This document shows, piece after piece, positions 8,191 to 16,249 of a DNA stretch of 27,192 bases. Made by a program: the position numbers and the translations under genes. The notes beneath the pieces were generated by a model. The model did not search any database and was not told where the DNA came from. It saw only the letters and a program-made list of their open reading frames with translations. Source of the stretch: a virus; the IMG/VR virus record IMGVR_UViG_3300010410_000119, positions 1 through 27,192 of that record; one strand, written 5' to 3'. The number at the start of each line of letters is the position of its first letter. Position 1 is the first letter of the stretch.

Positions 8191-9180
8191 TTAATCATAT
8201 TTCATGTAGGCATCAAATCCTGACTGTTTTAATCTTACCATCAGCGCTTCTGCATTCTCTTTCTTGCTAAATGCTCCAACCTGAACCCGGTAATACTTCT
8301 GATCCCCCTTTGGCTTAGGTTCTACTTCTACACCTTTGCTTATGATAGCTAAGAGGTCTTTGTCCACCCAAGTCATTATCCCAGGAGAATCATCCCATTT
8401 TTCTTTGCTGATCTTCTTGCCAAGAAGGACACAGGCTTTGCCACCTTTAATCACAGATTTCCCATTAAACTCAGTTTGAGTGATTAAGTGATAGGTCCCT
8501 TTGACCCATGTAGGGATTGTTGGTCCACCAGGATAGTATCGAGTTGCGGGAGCCTTGATCTCCACAATATCCCCTGCATTAAAATCCTCTTTAACATTCG
8601 GTGAATCCTTCATTTCAAGTGCTTTCTTTACTGCAGCTCGAAAGGTATCCATACTCTCTCCATGTTTTGGAAACCAATGTCCCACATCGGAGTGATTTGA
8701 TGCGATCCCTTTTTTGTTTCCTTCTGCATGACTGAGAATATCTTTTTCCGTCAGATTATAGAGCTTACAAAGATACACACATAGCTCCACAGCATTCTTC
8801 CAGGCTGCTCTAAAGTAGGGTTCATTTTTCTTCACATCGTAACCAACCATGTTAGAGCCACCAGAATAAGAAAACCCACCCGGCTCGCAAATTTCAAAAC
8901 CGATGTGGGTGTTATTGGCATCTCCTCCTGCATGCCATCCTCTGTGATTCCAAGGAAGATACTGCCAAACTTCTTTATCGTCTAAGAAAGCATGGACACA
9001 GACCTGGCGATTAATTTCGCCAGCCTTATAGGATTTATTCCAGCGGCTGAACCAGTCAGCGGCCATCACTCCAGGCGTGGCTGTAGAATGGACCATGATG
9101 CCTTTAGGTGTGATCTTTCTTCCTGCTGTGTAACAATCATTTCTGGTCATGAACTTAGATTTCAAATTACTTAGTCCCAT
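8191..9180 (-). CDS. Endolysin: N-acetylmuramoyl-L-alanine amidase with SPOR domain
   Basis: A 329-residue protein with an Amidase_2/PGRP-like domain (about 1-185): KGIMVHSTATPG carries candidate zinc ligand His31, NHRGWHAGG and THIGFEICEPGG follow, and SNHSDVGHWFPKHG (His163, His168) matches the end of the catalytic domain. A middle SH3-like region (about 199-280) and a C-terminal SPOR repeat (about 292-327, YRVQVGAFSKKENAEALM) probably bind the wall. It cleaves the amide bond between muramic acid and the stem peptide at lysis. The start overlaps the holin gene by 14 bases, with GGAGGAGAC as ribosome-binding site. No signal peptide is present, fitting holin-dependent release. Confidence 0.92.
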   Translation of the reverse strand: MGLSNLKSKFMTRNDCYTAGRKITPKGIMVHSTATPGVMAADWFSRWNKSYKAGEINRQVCVHAFLDDKEVWQYLPWNHRGWHAGGDANNTHIGFEICEPGGFSYSGGSNMVGYDVKKNEPYFRAAWKNAVELCVYLCKLYNLTEKDILSHAEGNKKGIASNHSDVGHWFPKHGESMDTFRAAVKKALEMKDSPNVKEDFNAGDIVEIKAPATRYYPGGPTIPTWVKGTYHLITQTEFNGKSVIKGGKACVLLGKKISKEKWDDSPGIMTWVDKDLLAIISKGVEVEPKPKGDQKYYRVQVGAFSKKENAEALMVRLKQSGFDAYMKYD

Positions 9181-9583
9181 CTTTGTCTCCTCCGTCTTTT
9201 AGCTGCTCTAGAATATCCCGCAGCTTTTCTGGAATAGGTAGTCCCAGTCTTGTAGCATTTTCAATGATGCTGATTCCTTCATTGGACAGATAAAAGAAAA
9301 TCACTGCGGTTCTAATAGCACTGCCATCCCCGATGATGTTCTGATCAATAATGTGAGCCACCCCAACCAAAGAGAAAATCACCACTTTTTTAAAGATGCC
9401 CCGAGCACCTACATCGCTGGATAGATGCTTTTCCAGAACTGCACACATCACTCCCATTAAATAGTCCACTACTATAAAAGCGATCAGGGCATATAAAAAT
9501 CCGTCGTATCCTCCGAGAAACCATCCGAGCCATCCGCCAATAGCGGCAAAGGCCATCTGTAGAAAGGTCCAAATGTCTTTCAT
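9167..9583 (-). CDS. Holin, phage_holin_4 / toxin-secretion type
   Basis: A 138-residue membrane protein with hydrophobic segments at about 8-26 (FLQMAFAAIGGWLGWFLGG), 28-48 (LYALIAFIVVDYLMGVMCAV), 66-85 and 92-105, and a charged C-terminus (EKLRDILEQLKDGGDKDGTK). The DYLMGV motif and the ending NEGISIIENATRLGLPIPEKL are typical of the clostridial holin family that includes TcdE. It forms lesions in the membrane that let the amidase out. Ribosome-binding site GAGGAAAAG precedes the ATG. A terminator hairpin lies just upstream, so its expression may depend on read-through. Confidence 0.93.
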   Translation of the reverse strand: MKDIWTFLQMAFAAIGGWLGWFLGGYDGFLYALIAFIVVDYLMGVMCAVLEKHLSSDVGARGIFKKVVIFSLVGVAHIIDQNIIGDGSAIRTAVIFFYLSNEGISIIENATRLGLPIPEKLRDILEQLKDGGDKDGTK

Positions 9584-9618
9584 AGTCTTTTCCTCACTTT
9601 CACATATTTTTTATATTG

Positions 9619-9642
9619 AAAAAACGCCCGGCTAAAGGCGTT
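9619..9642 (-). terminator. Intrinsic terminator between tail fibre and holin genes
   Basis: On the minus strand AACGCC pairs with GGCGTT around an 8-base loop, followed directly by TTTTC. It lies within the late gene series between the putative receptor-binding gene and the holin. Confidence 0.7.
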
Positions 9643-9664
9643 ATTATCGTTGTCGTTCATAAAG

Positions 9665-10738
9665 TTAGTACGCACCATAATATATAAATCCGCTCGCCTT
9701 AGCATAGAATCCATCTCCTGGGATATAAATAGCACCGTCAAAAGTATCGTATTGGGTCGTTGTGAATCCTGGCTGTTCAACTCCCTCCCAGTAGAGTCCA
9801 TCATTGGAGACGCAGAGCATACTCTCTTTAAGAAGCGCAAACTTGCCCCAGTCCTCCATCCAGATGATGTTCCTTGGATTTGGGATGTTGTTGTTGGCCA
9901 GATCCCCTACCCAGGAAAGATTCGTCTCAGTAATCTGGGTGGCATCGTCACTCATCACGCAGAGCTTCACATAGTAGGTGTAATCACCGCCCACATTGGT
10001 GTAGTTGAACTTCATCACGAAGAGCACATCATTCACTGACCTGATAAACATATATCGGGTGTCATTCACATCCTCAGGTATAGTCGTGTTCCAAAGACCG
10101 GGACTTGCTGAACTAGCTATCGCTATAGATTTGTCGCCTCCAACCACGCCAACAAAGTTTCCCTTATGGGTGGTCAGGTATTTAAAGATGGGGACTGAGG
10201 TTCCATCAGAACCAACCAGGGTCCAGGCAGTTCGTTCTTCCAGAGAATCAAAGCTGTAATAAACCGGTGACTTGTAGTACCACCAGCTGACCACACCTGA
10301 ACCTCTGTCCATATCATAAGCACCACAGGTCATGGCATTTTGTGCTCCGGCGCAGTATCCAGCGTTATGCCAAGTGATGCCGTCAAAAGAGGCAATGATA
10401 TTGGCAAGGCCTACAATTTTTGCGATAAATACGCCATCCGCTGCATAAAGAATTTCAGGCTGACCGTGGCTCCACCAAGGAACACTGACCACAGTCCACT
10501 GCTTCGTTGTCTTATTCCAGTAAGACATGTATGGTGTTTTGGCGTAATAAACTGCAATCTGTGCGTTTCCGTTATCATAGACATTAATCTGTCTTTCACT
10601 CCCGTATTGTGTATAGCCAAAATTGTTATAGTATTTCTTACTCCAGCTTAAGGTAGGAATGGGAAGGACAATGCTGCCTCTGCCACCAAAAGCTGTCCAG
10701 ATGGCTAAGGTGTTATTGAAATTTCTATCATAACTCAT
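9665..10738 (-). CDS. Putative receptor-binding / tail fibre protein with beta-propeller-like repeats
   Basis: A 357-residue protein rich in Trp, Tyr, Gly and Ser, with recurring blade-like motifs such as SFDGITWHNAG (about 117-127), YYSFDSLEERTAWTLVG (about 164-180) and SNDGLYWEGV (about 307-316), which resemble the Asp-box-type turns of sialidase-like propellers. No coiled coil or chaperone domain is evident. It is the last tail gene before the lysis cassette, the usual place for the host-recognition protein of a siphovirus, and starts 11 bases after the preceding tail gene. The function is inferred from position and composition; the exact fold and the ligand are unknown. Confidence 0.6.
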   Translation of the reverse strand: MSYDRNFNNTLAIWTAFGGRGSIVLPIPTLSWSKKYYNNFGYTQYGSERQINVYDNGNAQIAVYYAKTPYMSYWNKTTKQWTVVSVPWWSHGQPEILYAADGVFIAKIVGLANIIASFDGITWHNAGYCAGAQNAMTCGAYDMDRGSGVVSWWYYKSPVYYSFDSLEERTAWTLVGSDGTSVPIFKYLTTHKGNFVGVVGGDKSIAIASSASPGLWNTTIPEDVNDTRYMFIRSVNDVLFVMKFNYTNVGGDYTYYVKLCVMSDDATQITETNLSWVGDLANNNIPNPRNIIWMEDWGKFALLKESMLCVSNDGLYWEGVEQPGFTTTQYDTFDGAIYIPGDGFYAKASGFIYYGAY

Positions 10739-10749
10739 GGGCTTCCTCC

Positions 10750-11877
10750 TTAAGCTTTCTCAATGGCTGTGATTCTTCCACTGGAGTCTGTTGTATAGGT
10801 GTAGTTCCCAGTGGATCCATCAGCGTAGGTGACTTCAAATGCTGCGGCATCAATCATAAGTGAAGATACTTCCTTTAGAAGAAGCTCGGAGAAAATATCT
10901 TCTAAGGTAATGCTGGTGATCCTTCCACTGGAATCAGTGGTGAAACTATATTCTGCATGGTACTGGTGGGTATCACCTTTTTCCACTTCATAGGTCACAT
11001 TGATGATGCTACCTACCACAGATAAAGTCTTTACGATGGTATAGGAAACCCCTAAGTCGTAGACCTGGTTTTGAAGGTCGTCCACGGAGCTACCTACGTT
11101 GGAAATGGAGTTCTCAATTCGGTAAAAAGTATCGGAGATACTAGGTCTGTATCTTCCCACTTCCACCCGAATGTTGTAGCGATAAAAGGGATTGTATTCG
11201 AGGGAAATGATTCTGGTCTTTACACTGATCCCCAGTGGGTTAAAGACGATATGCACATTGTCCCCCACCGCCAAATCCATAAGCTTGAAAAATGAAATAT
11301 CATAGGAGGATGCATTTTCTCTAGAATCATGGGATACTGCCACATTGGTGACATTCTTTGACCCCATGACCTGAAGGTATTCTGTGGAACCTCTATGACT
11401 TCTGATGTTTATATTATTGCCATCGTACTGGATCTCTCCGCCTAGAATGGCAATATACTGCATGAGAGCAGCCCTTCGTGAGACCTTCTGGTTGATTTTC
11501 ATAGTTACACTTTCAGTGAAATCAACAACTCCCGCTGAAAAAGGTGTACCAGAGAGAACCTGTGCAAGGCCTGCTGCTGGGTCCCCGGTGAAATCAAACT
11601 CTGTGATGTTATACATCTCATGGTTTAAGAGGTAAGATACGTGTTCACACAACACTGAACAGATGGGTAGGCTGCCTTGAAGGTTCTTAGAAACTTGAAC
11701 GATTTCAAAGTACTGGCCATCAATTTTAGCAATTTGCTTGACCTTTAGTGCCAGGGCTGACTTTGCAAGGACTGAAAATGTAAGGGTGTATTCTCCTTCC
11801 AGTGTTTCTCTTATGTTGGCACTGATGACTTTCTTTATGGTTTGAATGAGTGTGTTTCCTGCATAGATTTCAATCAA
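10750..11877 (-). CDS. Tail-tip / tail-associated protein
   Basis: A protein of 375 residues starting at a TTG (11877) that has AAAGGAGG 7 bases upstream; the frame is open upstream but that part overlaps the tape-measure gene. The N-terminal two thirds (LIEIYAGNTLIQTI, KQIAKIDGQYFEIVQVSK, CEHVSYLLNHEMYNI) resemble phage tail proteins that form the tail tip downstream of the tape measure. The C-terminus holds two copies of a TTDSSGRIT motif about 50 residues apart, in strand-rich segments that may bind the neighbouring fibre. No separate distal-tail (Dit) gene precedes it. A catalytic endopeptidase motif was not identified. Confidence 0.7.
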   Translation of the reverse strand: MIEIYAGNTLIQTIKKVISANIRETLEGEYTLTFSVLAKSALALKVKQIAKIDGQYFEIVQVSKNLQGSLPICSVLCEHVSYLLNHEMYNITEFDFTGDPAAGLAQVLSGTPFSAGVVDFTESVTMKINQKVSRRAALMQYIAILGGEIQYDGNNINIRSHRGSTEYLQVMGSKNVTNVAVSHDSRENASSYDISFFKLMDLAVGDNVHIVFNPLGISVKTRIISLEYNPFYRYNIRVEVGRYRPSISDTFYRIENSISNVGSSVDDLQNQVYDLGVSYTIVKTLSVVGSIINVTYEVEKGDTHQYHAEYSFTTDSSGRITSITLEDIFSELLLKEVSSLMIDAAAFEVTYADGSTGNYTYTTDSSGRITAIEKA

Positions 11878-11897
11878 GGCAGCTCCTCCTTTCTTTT

Positions 11898-14171
11898 TTA
11901 TGATCCTGCAACACCAAGGTTTCTTACCGTTACGGTATTTTGATTCCACTGTAGCTGGGCTATGACTCTGGTTAGGATATTGCCATCAATGGTAAGCGGA
12001 ATGGTCACATCAAAGACCGCGCCCTCTGAGCCACTTAAACTTCCTGTTACCTGAGAATTAAGGTCCAGATCAAAGTCTGTAGGAATGGCTCCCTGCATAT
12101 CTTTTTCCACACCGCTCATGGCCTCTGTGAATCCTTCACCGATACCCTCACCCATATTGGAACCAATGCCTGCAAAAACTCTAGAAGGTGAACGAATACC
12201 GAGGACTTTTTTAACACCACCAACAATACCGTTGACCATATTTTTCACTTTTTCGCCAAGCCAGCCAATCATTGAAGCAATACCATCCCATAACCCCCGC
12301 GCGATATTTCTTCCCACTTCTAGTATTGATGGAATACCACGGGCAAGGCCTGTAACGATAGACATAATGATCTGAGGAAGTTGAGCCACAATCTGTGGAA
12401 TGGCACGAATAAGTCCCATACCCAATTGGATCGTCAGTTGCACACCCATCTCGATTAGTCTTGGAAGATTACTGGTGATGAAGGTAATGATGCTATTAAT
12501 AATCTGAGGTAAGGACTGGATCAGTGTTGGTAGCGAATTAAGAAGGCCCTGGGCAAGTCCACTGATGATTTGGAAGGCTGCATCCAGAACCAAATCCAGG
12601 TTATTGATTAAGGTGGCGGCAATCAGAATCACCGCTTCCACAATGGATGGAATAAGTTCCGGCAGCGCATCTCCAAGTCCAGTAGCTAAAGTTACAATCA
12701 TCACCAGAGCAGCTTCCACCAGAGCCGGTAGATTGGTGATAATCCCATCCACTAAGGTTAGGATCAGCTGAAGGGCTCCCTCTGTTATCTGTGGTAGAGC
12801 CTCAATAAGGCCTCCAACAATGGTCATGATGATGTTTGTTGCTGCTTCAATTAACGTGGGCAGATTATCTAAAATGCCATTTACTAGAGCAATGATTAAG
12901 TCCGGCGCAACTTCTGCAATAGCTGAAATAAGACCTGTTACCACTTCGAGAATTTGCGGAAGGATAATGGCAATCTGCTCAACCGTTTCTCTTGCCCCTT
13001 CTTTTAGCTGTTCTGCTGCACCTTCTTGGCCGGTAATAAGACCAGTAAGTCCGTCCAGGACCATGGTAAAGCCTGGGAGGAGCTGGGATGTAATATTGTT
13101 TTTCACCCCGGCAAAGGATCTGGTGAGGTTATCCATGGCATCCGTATAATTCACTGCTGCATCCACTGACTCATCGCTCATGACAAGGCCTAATTCACTG
13201 GCCTTATTCTTTAGGTCCTCTGTGCTCTCTGCAGTTTGGTTTAATAGAGCCGCCAGTTCCACAGAAGAGTTTCCAAGAAGATCATTGGCAATGGCTGCTT
13301 TTTCACCTTCATCGGATATTCCTTGTAAGCCTTTGACCGTCATTTCAAAGATCTCTTCACGAGACTTCCCCTGAAGATCTTCCATAGAAATACCAAGTCG
13401 CTGAAACTTATCTGTAGCTGAGGTGCTTCCATTGATGGCATCATCCACTGTATTGTTTAGCTTCTTCATACCGTTTTCCAGAGAAGAGATACTGGCACCA
13501 TTTTGGGATAACACATAATCCCATTCCTGGTAGCCCTGCCTTGATAGACCTATCCTTTGGCTGGCTTTATCTATTTCATCCCCTGCTGCAGCTGCATCAT
13601 TAGCCATATCAAAGAGCTTTTTACCCGCAGTGACAGCAGCGGTTCCAATGGCGGCCATGGCCACGCCAATTCCAGCAGCCACTCCTTTAAGAACAGAGCC
13701 TAGCTTTTCAAACTTGCCACCTGCGTCATCGGTTACCTTTGCAGAGTCTTTTATCTCGTCTCCAAATTTGTCGGCTTCTTTGCCAGCGTCATCAAAGCCT
13801 TCACTGGCCTCATCCAGAGCTTTATTGTTTTCATCCAGCTCCCGCTCCATCTTGTTTAGATCAGCGTTGGCATTGTTTAATTGGATCTGCCACGCTTTGG
13901 TTCTTTTATCGTTCTCCCCAAAGGATTCAGCGGCATTTTTCAAAGCAGACTCTAAGGTGGACACTTTATTCTTTTGGGCTTCAATTTCTTTATTCAGGAC
14001 TTCATTTCTTGCAGTGACTGCCTGTATGGATTTATCCTGCTTATCAAATTGGGAAGTCACCAGCTTCATTTCCGATCCTAAAACTTTAAAATCACTGTTG
14101 ATTTCTCGGAGAGCATTCTTAAATTCCTTTTCACCTTCAACGCCAATCTTCAGTCCAAAGTTATCTGCCAT
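11898..14171 (-). CDS. Tail tape measure protein
   Basis: A 757-residue protein. Residues 1-150 are coiled coil (EKEFKNALREINSDFK, NKEIEAQKNKVSTLESAL), residues about 155-185 are hydrophobic (VLKGVAAGIGVAMAAIGTAA), and about 390-640 is a series of degenerate hydrophobic repeats of the type LPxLIxxxxxIIxxIxxGL. It ends after the RSPSRVFAGIGSNMGEGI motif common to Firmicute tape measures. The protein sets tail length and helps DNA entry; by the usual rule of about 1.5 angstrom per residue the tail would be near 110 nm. The ATG has AAAGGAGGTGAGG upstream. A strong terminator hairpin ends about 27 bases before the start, so its transcription needs read-through. Hydrophobic repeats make long antisense frames here, which are shadows. 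Confidence 0.95.
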   Translation of the reverse strand: MADNFGLKIGVEGEKEFKNALREINSDFKVLGSEMKLVTSQFDKQDKSIQAVTARNEVLNKEIEAQKNKVSTLESALKNAAESFGENDKRTKAWQIQLNNANADLNKMERELDENNKALDEASEGFDDAGKEADKFGDEIKDSAKVTDDAGGKFEKLGSVLKGVAAGIGVAMAAIGTAAVTAGKKLFDMANDAAAAGDEIDKASQRIGLSRQGYQEWDYVLSQNGASISSLENGMKKLNNTVDDAINGSTSATDKFQRLGISMEDLQGKSREEIFEMTVKGLQGISDEGEKAAIANDLLGNSSVELAALLNQTAESTEDLKNKASELGLVMSDESVDAAVNYTDAMDNLTRSFAGVKNNITSQLLPGFTMVLDGLTGLITGQEGAAEQLKEGARETVEQIAIILPQILEVVTGLISAIAEVAPDLIIALVNGILDNLPTLIEAATNIIMTIVGGLIEALPQITEGALQLILTLVDGIITNLPALVEAALVMIVTLATGLGDALPELIPSIVEAVILIAATLINNLDLVLDAAFQIISGLAQGLLNSLPTLIQSLPQIINSIITFITSNLPRLIEMGVQLTIQLGMGLIRAIPQIVAQLPQIIMSIVTGLARGIPSILEVGRNIARGLWDGIASMIGWLGEKVKNMVNGIVGGVKKVLGIRSPSRVFAGIGSNMGEGIGEGFTEAMSGVEKDMQGAIPTDFDLDLNSQVTGSLSGSEGAVFDVTIPLTIDGNILTRVIAQLQWNQNTVTVRNLGVAGS

Positions 14172-14198
14172 GAGTGCCTCACCTCCTTTACGGGCATG

Positions 14199-14223
14199 AA
14201 AAAAGACACCGTTTTTCGGTGTC
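14199..14223 (-). terminator. Intrinsic terminator directly before the tape-measure gene
   Basis: On the minus strand a perfect 7-bp stem GACACCG/CGGTGTC with a loop of five A is followed by TTTTTT. It lies between the tail chaperone reading and the tape-measure ribosome-binding site with no space for a new promoter after it. Confidence 0.88.
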
Positions 14224-14349
14224 AGCGTAATTTAACTTTTTAAATTGTCAATGTAACAATCAAACTTTTATCTTCAAAGTCCAATTCGTTGCTTTACCTT
14301 CTGTCCTTTTCACTCGCATATTTTCTTATTTATACGCACAGAAATGACA

Positions 14350-14948
14350 TTAGATCCACTCAGGAATGACCTCATCTATGAACAGTTCTCTCTTGGCTTT
14401 TGCAATGCCAATAAACTGCTTATGGCATTCCCACAGATCCATTAAATAGCCAATGGGCATCTGCCATACCTCTTCTTCTCTTCGGTTCAGATGGGCTGTT
14501 CCAAAATAAATAAGTCGGGTAAATAGTTCCTCATCACTTACCCGACCACCTCGTTTTTTGAGTCTTCACTCTCCACGTTTCGTTTTGTCCCCTTCATCAT
14601 ACTGGCCATAATGGCGTTTTTGTAATTTGCCAGCTCAAAAGGTGTGGTTAAAAGCTCCACTTCCTCTTCCGTCAAAAGTTCTCTTTGATCCTCTTTATTC
14701 TTGATGTTATGAATGTGAATGGACTGATTGGCTAAGAGCGTAATGAGCCACACCACTTCATCCAAGGCCAATTCAAAGTTCTCTGTTTTCATCAGCTTAT
14801 CACCCAGGTTTTCAAGCCCTCCATAACGCTTGGCAATTTCCTTTGTGGCTTTAGTGGTGAGGATCATCTTAAATTCAGTGCCACCCACATTGATGATGGC
14901 ACTTCTGTCTTCAGCTGCTTCCGTTAGTTTTATGTTTTCATCCGCCAT
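14350..14948 (-). CDS. Tail assembly chaperone fusion made by -1 frameshift (gpGT-like)
   Basis: Predicted 199-residue product: 132 residues read in the frame of the shorter chaperone, then a -1 shift at A AAA AAC and 67 more residues (RGGRVSDEELFTRL... to ...EVIPEWI, stop at 14350-14352). The extension has no start codon or ribosome-binding site of its own but is clearly coding-like (NRREEEVWQMPIGYLMDLWE). In long-tailed phages the short and extended chaperones together coat the tape measure before tail tube polymerisation, and their ratio is fixed by frameshifting. Position between major tail protein and tape measure is exactly as expected. Confidence 0.85.
14514..14559 (-). promoter_or_regulatory. 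Programmed -1 ribosomal frameshift signal
   Basis: Slippery heptamer A AAA AAC (14559-14553) in the correct phase, 6-base spacer GAGGTG, then a perfect 9-bp stem GTCGGGTAA (14546-14538) with TTACCCGAC (14522-14514) around a 15-base loop. The zero-frame stop TAA lies inside the first stem arm. Confidence 0.88.
14538..14948 (-). CDS. Tail assembly chaperone, short form (gpG-like)
   Basis: A 136-residue acidic protein (INVGGTEFKMILTTKATKEI..., ALDEVVWLITLLANQ) in the position of the first tail chaperone, 14 bases after the major tail protein stop codon. It ends TAA six codons after the slippery lysine codons. It is the main product when no frameshift happens. The helical middle with ELLTEEEVELLTTPFELAN fits the family; a precise family name was not assigned. 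Confidence 0.85.
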   Translation of the reverse strand: MADENIKLTEAAEDRSAIINVGGTEFKMILTTKATKEIAKRYGGLENLGDKLMKTENFELALDEVVWLITLLANQSIHIHNIKNKEDQRELLTEEEVELLTTPFELANYKNAIMASMMKGTKRNVESEDSKNEVVG

Positions 14949-14962
14949 TTATCTTCCCTCCA

Positions 14963-15844
14963 TTACGATACAATAACTGTTGCTACTTCTGTTTTCACTG
15001 GATCTGCTCCACTTAAGCCCAGAACGCAATAGTAATAATAGGTATCTGCAACCAGGTCAGTTGGGATATCAAAGCTTGCAGATGTTTCACCATTAATGAC
15101 AGTGCCTCCAGTAGAGCTGTCGATGGTATTCTCATACCACTGATAAGTCACAGGATTTGAAGTGTTGGAGCTGGCAACAACAGACAGGCTTCCAGAAATA
15201 CTACCAGCTGTCACTTCCGTTAAACTTTCAGGCTGGGTTGTGATGGTTATGGTGGGTGTCACCGGTGAAAAGTCCGGTTCATAAACAGCACTAAACCATT
15301 GGGTTATTGTAGAAGCGGCAACACCGGTATCTCCCTCTGTTACTTCAGCTTTCCAAGGATGCTTTTGCTCTCCATCCAGCTTGTTTCTTCTAAAGACCGT
15401 TCCTTCTATGGTGGGACTGCTAAAGGTAATGGAATCACCCTTGGTGGCAAGGCTTGTTGCTGGAACACTGAAGATAACCCTATATAGCCAAAAATAGCGA
15501 TACTTGCCATTGGACTTCTTGGCACGAAACCCGATGGCTACAGGTGATCCCCCATCCTCACTTCTTGAAACCACTACATTGTTGCTGTCGATCTTACAGC
15601 CTGTCAGGTCCTGAGCCACCAAGGAACCGATATCGTCAATCCCTAAGCTGAGCGCCCCGCTTTTAAACTCCTTCACAACCTCTGATGCACCATCATCTGC
15701 ATACAAAATCGCCTCAATCAGCTCTACACTAAGTTCTGCTGTCATGGCTTTTGCCAGCACCTTAGGTGTGCCATAGGTCTCAATGCCACTTTCATCTTCT
15801 GTGATTTTGGCATAATACAAACTATCTAATCCAATTGTTGCCAT
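14963..15844 (-). CDS. Major tail (tube) protein with C-terminal Ig-like domain
   Basis: A 293-residue protein. Residues 1-190 look like the tube-forming domain of Firmicute siphoviruses (MATIGLDSLYYAKI, EFKSGALSLGIDDIG, VAIGFRAKKSNGKYRYFWLY, followed by TFSSPTIEGTVFRR). Residues about 200-293 form an Ig-like domain with a typical PVTYQWYEN strand and YYYCVLGLSG. Such domains decorate the tail surface and are thought to help loose binding to cell surfaces or glycans. The ATG at 15844 is preferred to an earlier frame opening at 15862 because AAGGAGG is placed 8 bases before it. Here the Ig domain is in frame, with no frameshift needed. Confidence 0.9.
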   Translation of the reverse strand: MATIGLDSLYYAKITEDESGIETYGTPKVLAKAMTAELSVELIEAILYADDGASEVVKEFKSGALSLGIDDIGSLVAQDLTGCKIDSNNVVVSRSEDGGSPVAIGFRAKKSNGKYRYFWLYRVIFSVPATSLATKGDSITFSSPTIEGTVFRRNKLDGEQKHPWKAEVTEGDTGVAASTITQWFSAVYEPDFSPVTPTITITTQPESLTEVTAGSISGSLSVVASSNTSNPVTYQWYENTIDSSTGGTVINGETSASFDIPTDLVADTYYYYCVLGLSGADPVKTEVATVIVS

Positions 15845-15881
15845 GTCTTTGTCCTCCTTCATTTTCGCTAAATCTCTCCAG

Positions 15882-16229
15882 CTATATGTTTATTTCATAC
15901 TCTTTTGCCACATCAATGGCGAAGTGGTGAAAACCGGTATCTTCTTCATAACCGAGATACCTTCGATCTGTTATGGTAAATCCCTCACTTAAGAAACGTT
16001 GAACAATATCGTTTTTACTCTCCAGGTAGTTTCCTTTAGAAAAAAGGGAAAGGCGAACTTCCTGCATCTCTACAGAAGGTAGATCGTCAGCAAAATGATC
16101 AAAGATATCACTCATAGGAATAAGAACCAGGTATTCATCCGGGGCTTTCTTACTAAAGATTCCGGTTTCTATTGGAATTCCCAATGGCTCAAGCGCCTCG
16201 CTTATATCTTTCAAAATGCTGCCTGTCAT
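15882..16229 (-). CDS. Tail completion / tail terminator-like protein
   Basis: A 115-residue protein between the gp10-like protein and the major tail protein, where siphoviruses encode the tail terminator. It has an N-terminal helix (ILKDISEALEPLGIPIETG), central strands (YLVLIPMSDIFDHFADD, EVRLSLFSKGNYLESKNDI) and a C-terminal HHFAIDVAKEYEI strand, a pattern usual for small tail terminator folds that cap the tube and join it to the head. Assignment comes from size, order and pattern. Confidence 0.75.
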   Translation of the reverse strand: MTGSILKDISEALEPLGIPIETGIFSKKAPDEYLVLIPMSDIFDHFADDLPSVEMQEVRLSLFSKGNYLESKNDIVQRFLSEGFTITDRRYLGYEEDTGFHHFAIDVAKEYEINI

Positions 16230-16249
16230 TTCATTCGCCTCCCTTCTTT

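Noticed and set aside
9580-9840. Minus-strand open frame of 86 codons overlapping the tail fibre 3' end and the holin start
   Set aside because: It overlaps a well-supported gene and crosses the terminator hairpin at 9619-9642; no ribosome-binding site.
9650-10039. Plus-strand open frame of 129 codons opposite the tail fibre gene
   Set aside because: No ribosome-binding site, overlaps a well-supported gene and its composition is not protein-like.
12300-12980. Repeat-like DNA in the tape-measure region as a possible repeat array
   Set aside because: The periodicity is at the protein level (hydrophobic LPxLI-type repeats); the DNA copies are too divergent to be a CRISPR or recent tandem repeat.
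13630-14199. Long plus-strand open frame (189 codons) opposite the tape measure
   Set aside because: Serine/alanine-rich translation without a ribosome-binding site; it mirrors the helical, charged codons of the tape-measure gene.
14224-14349. Tiny 19-codon frame after the chaperone stop codon
   Set aside because: No ribosome-binding site and too short to judge.
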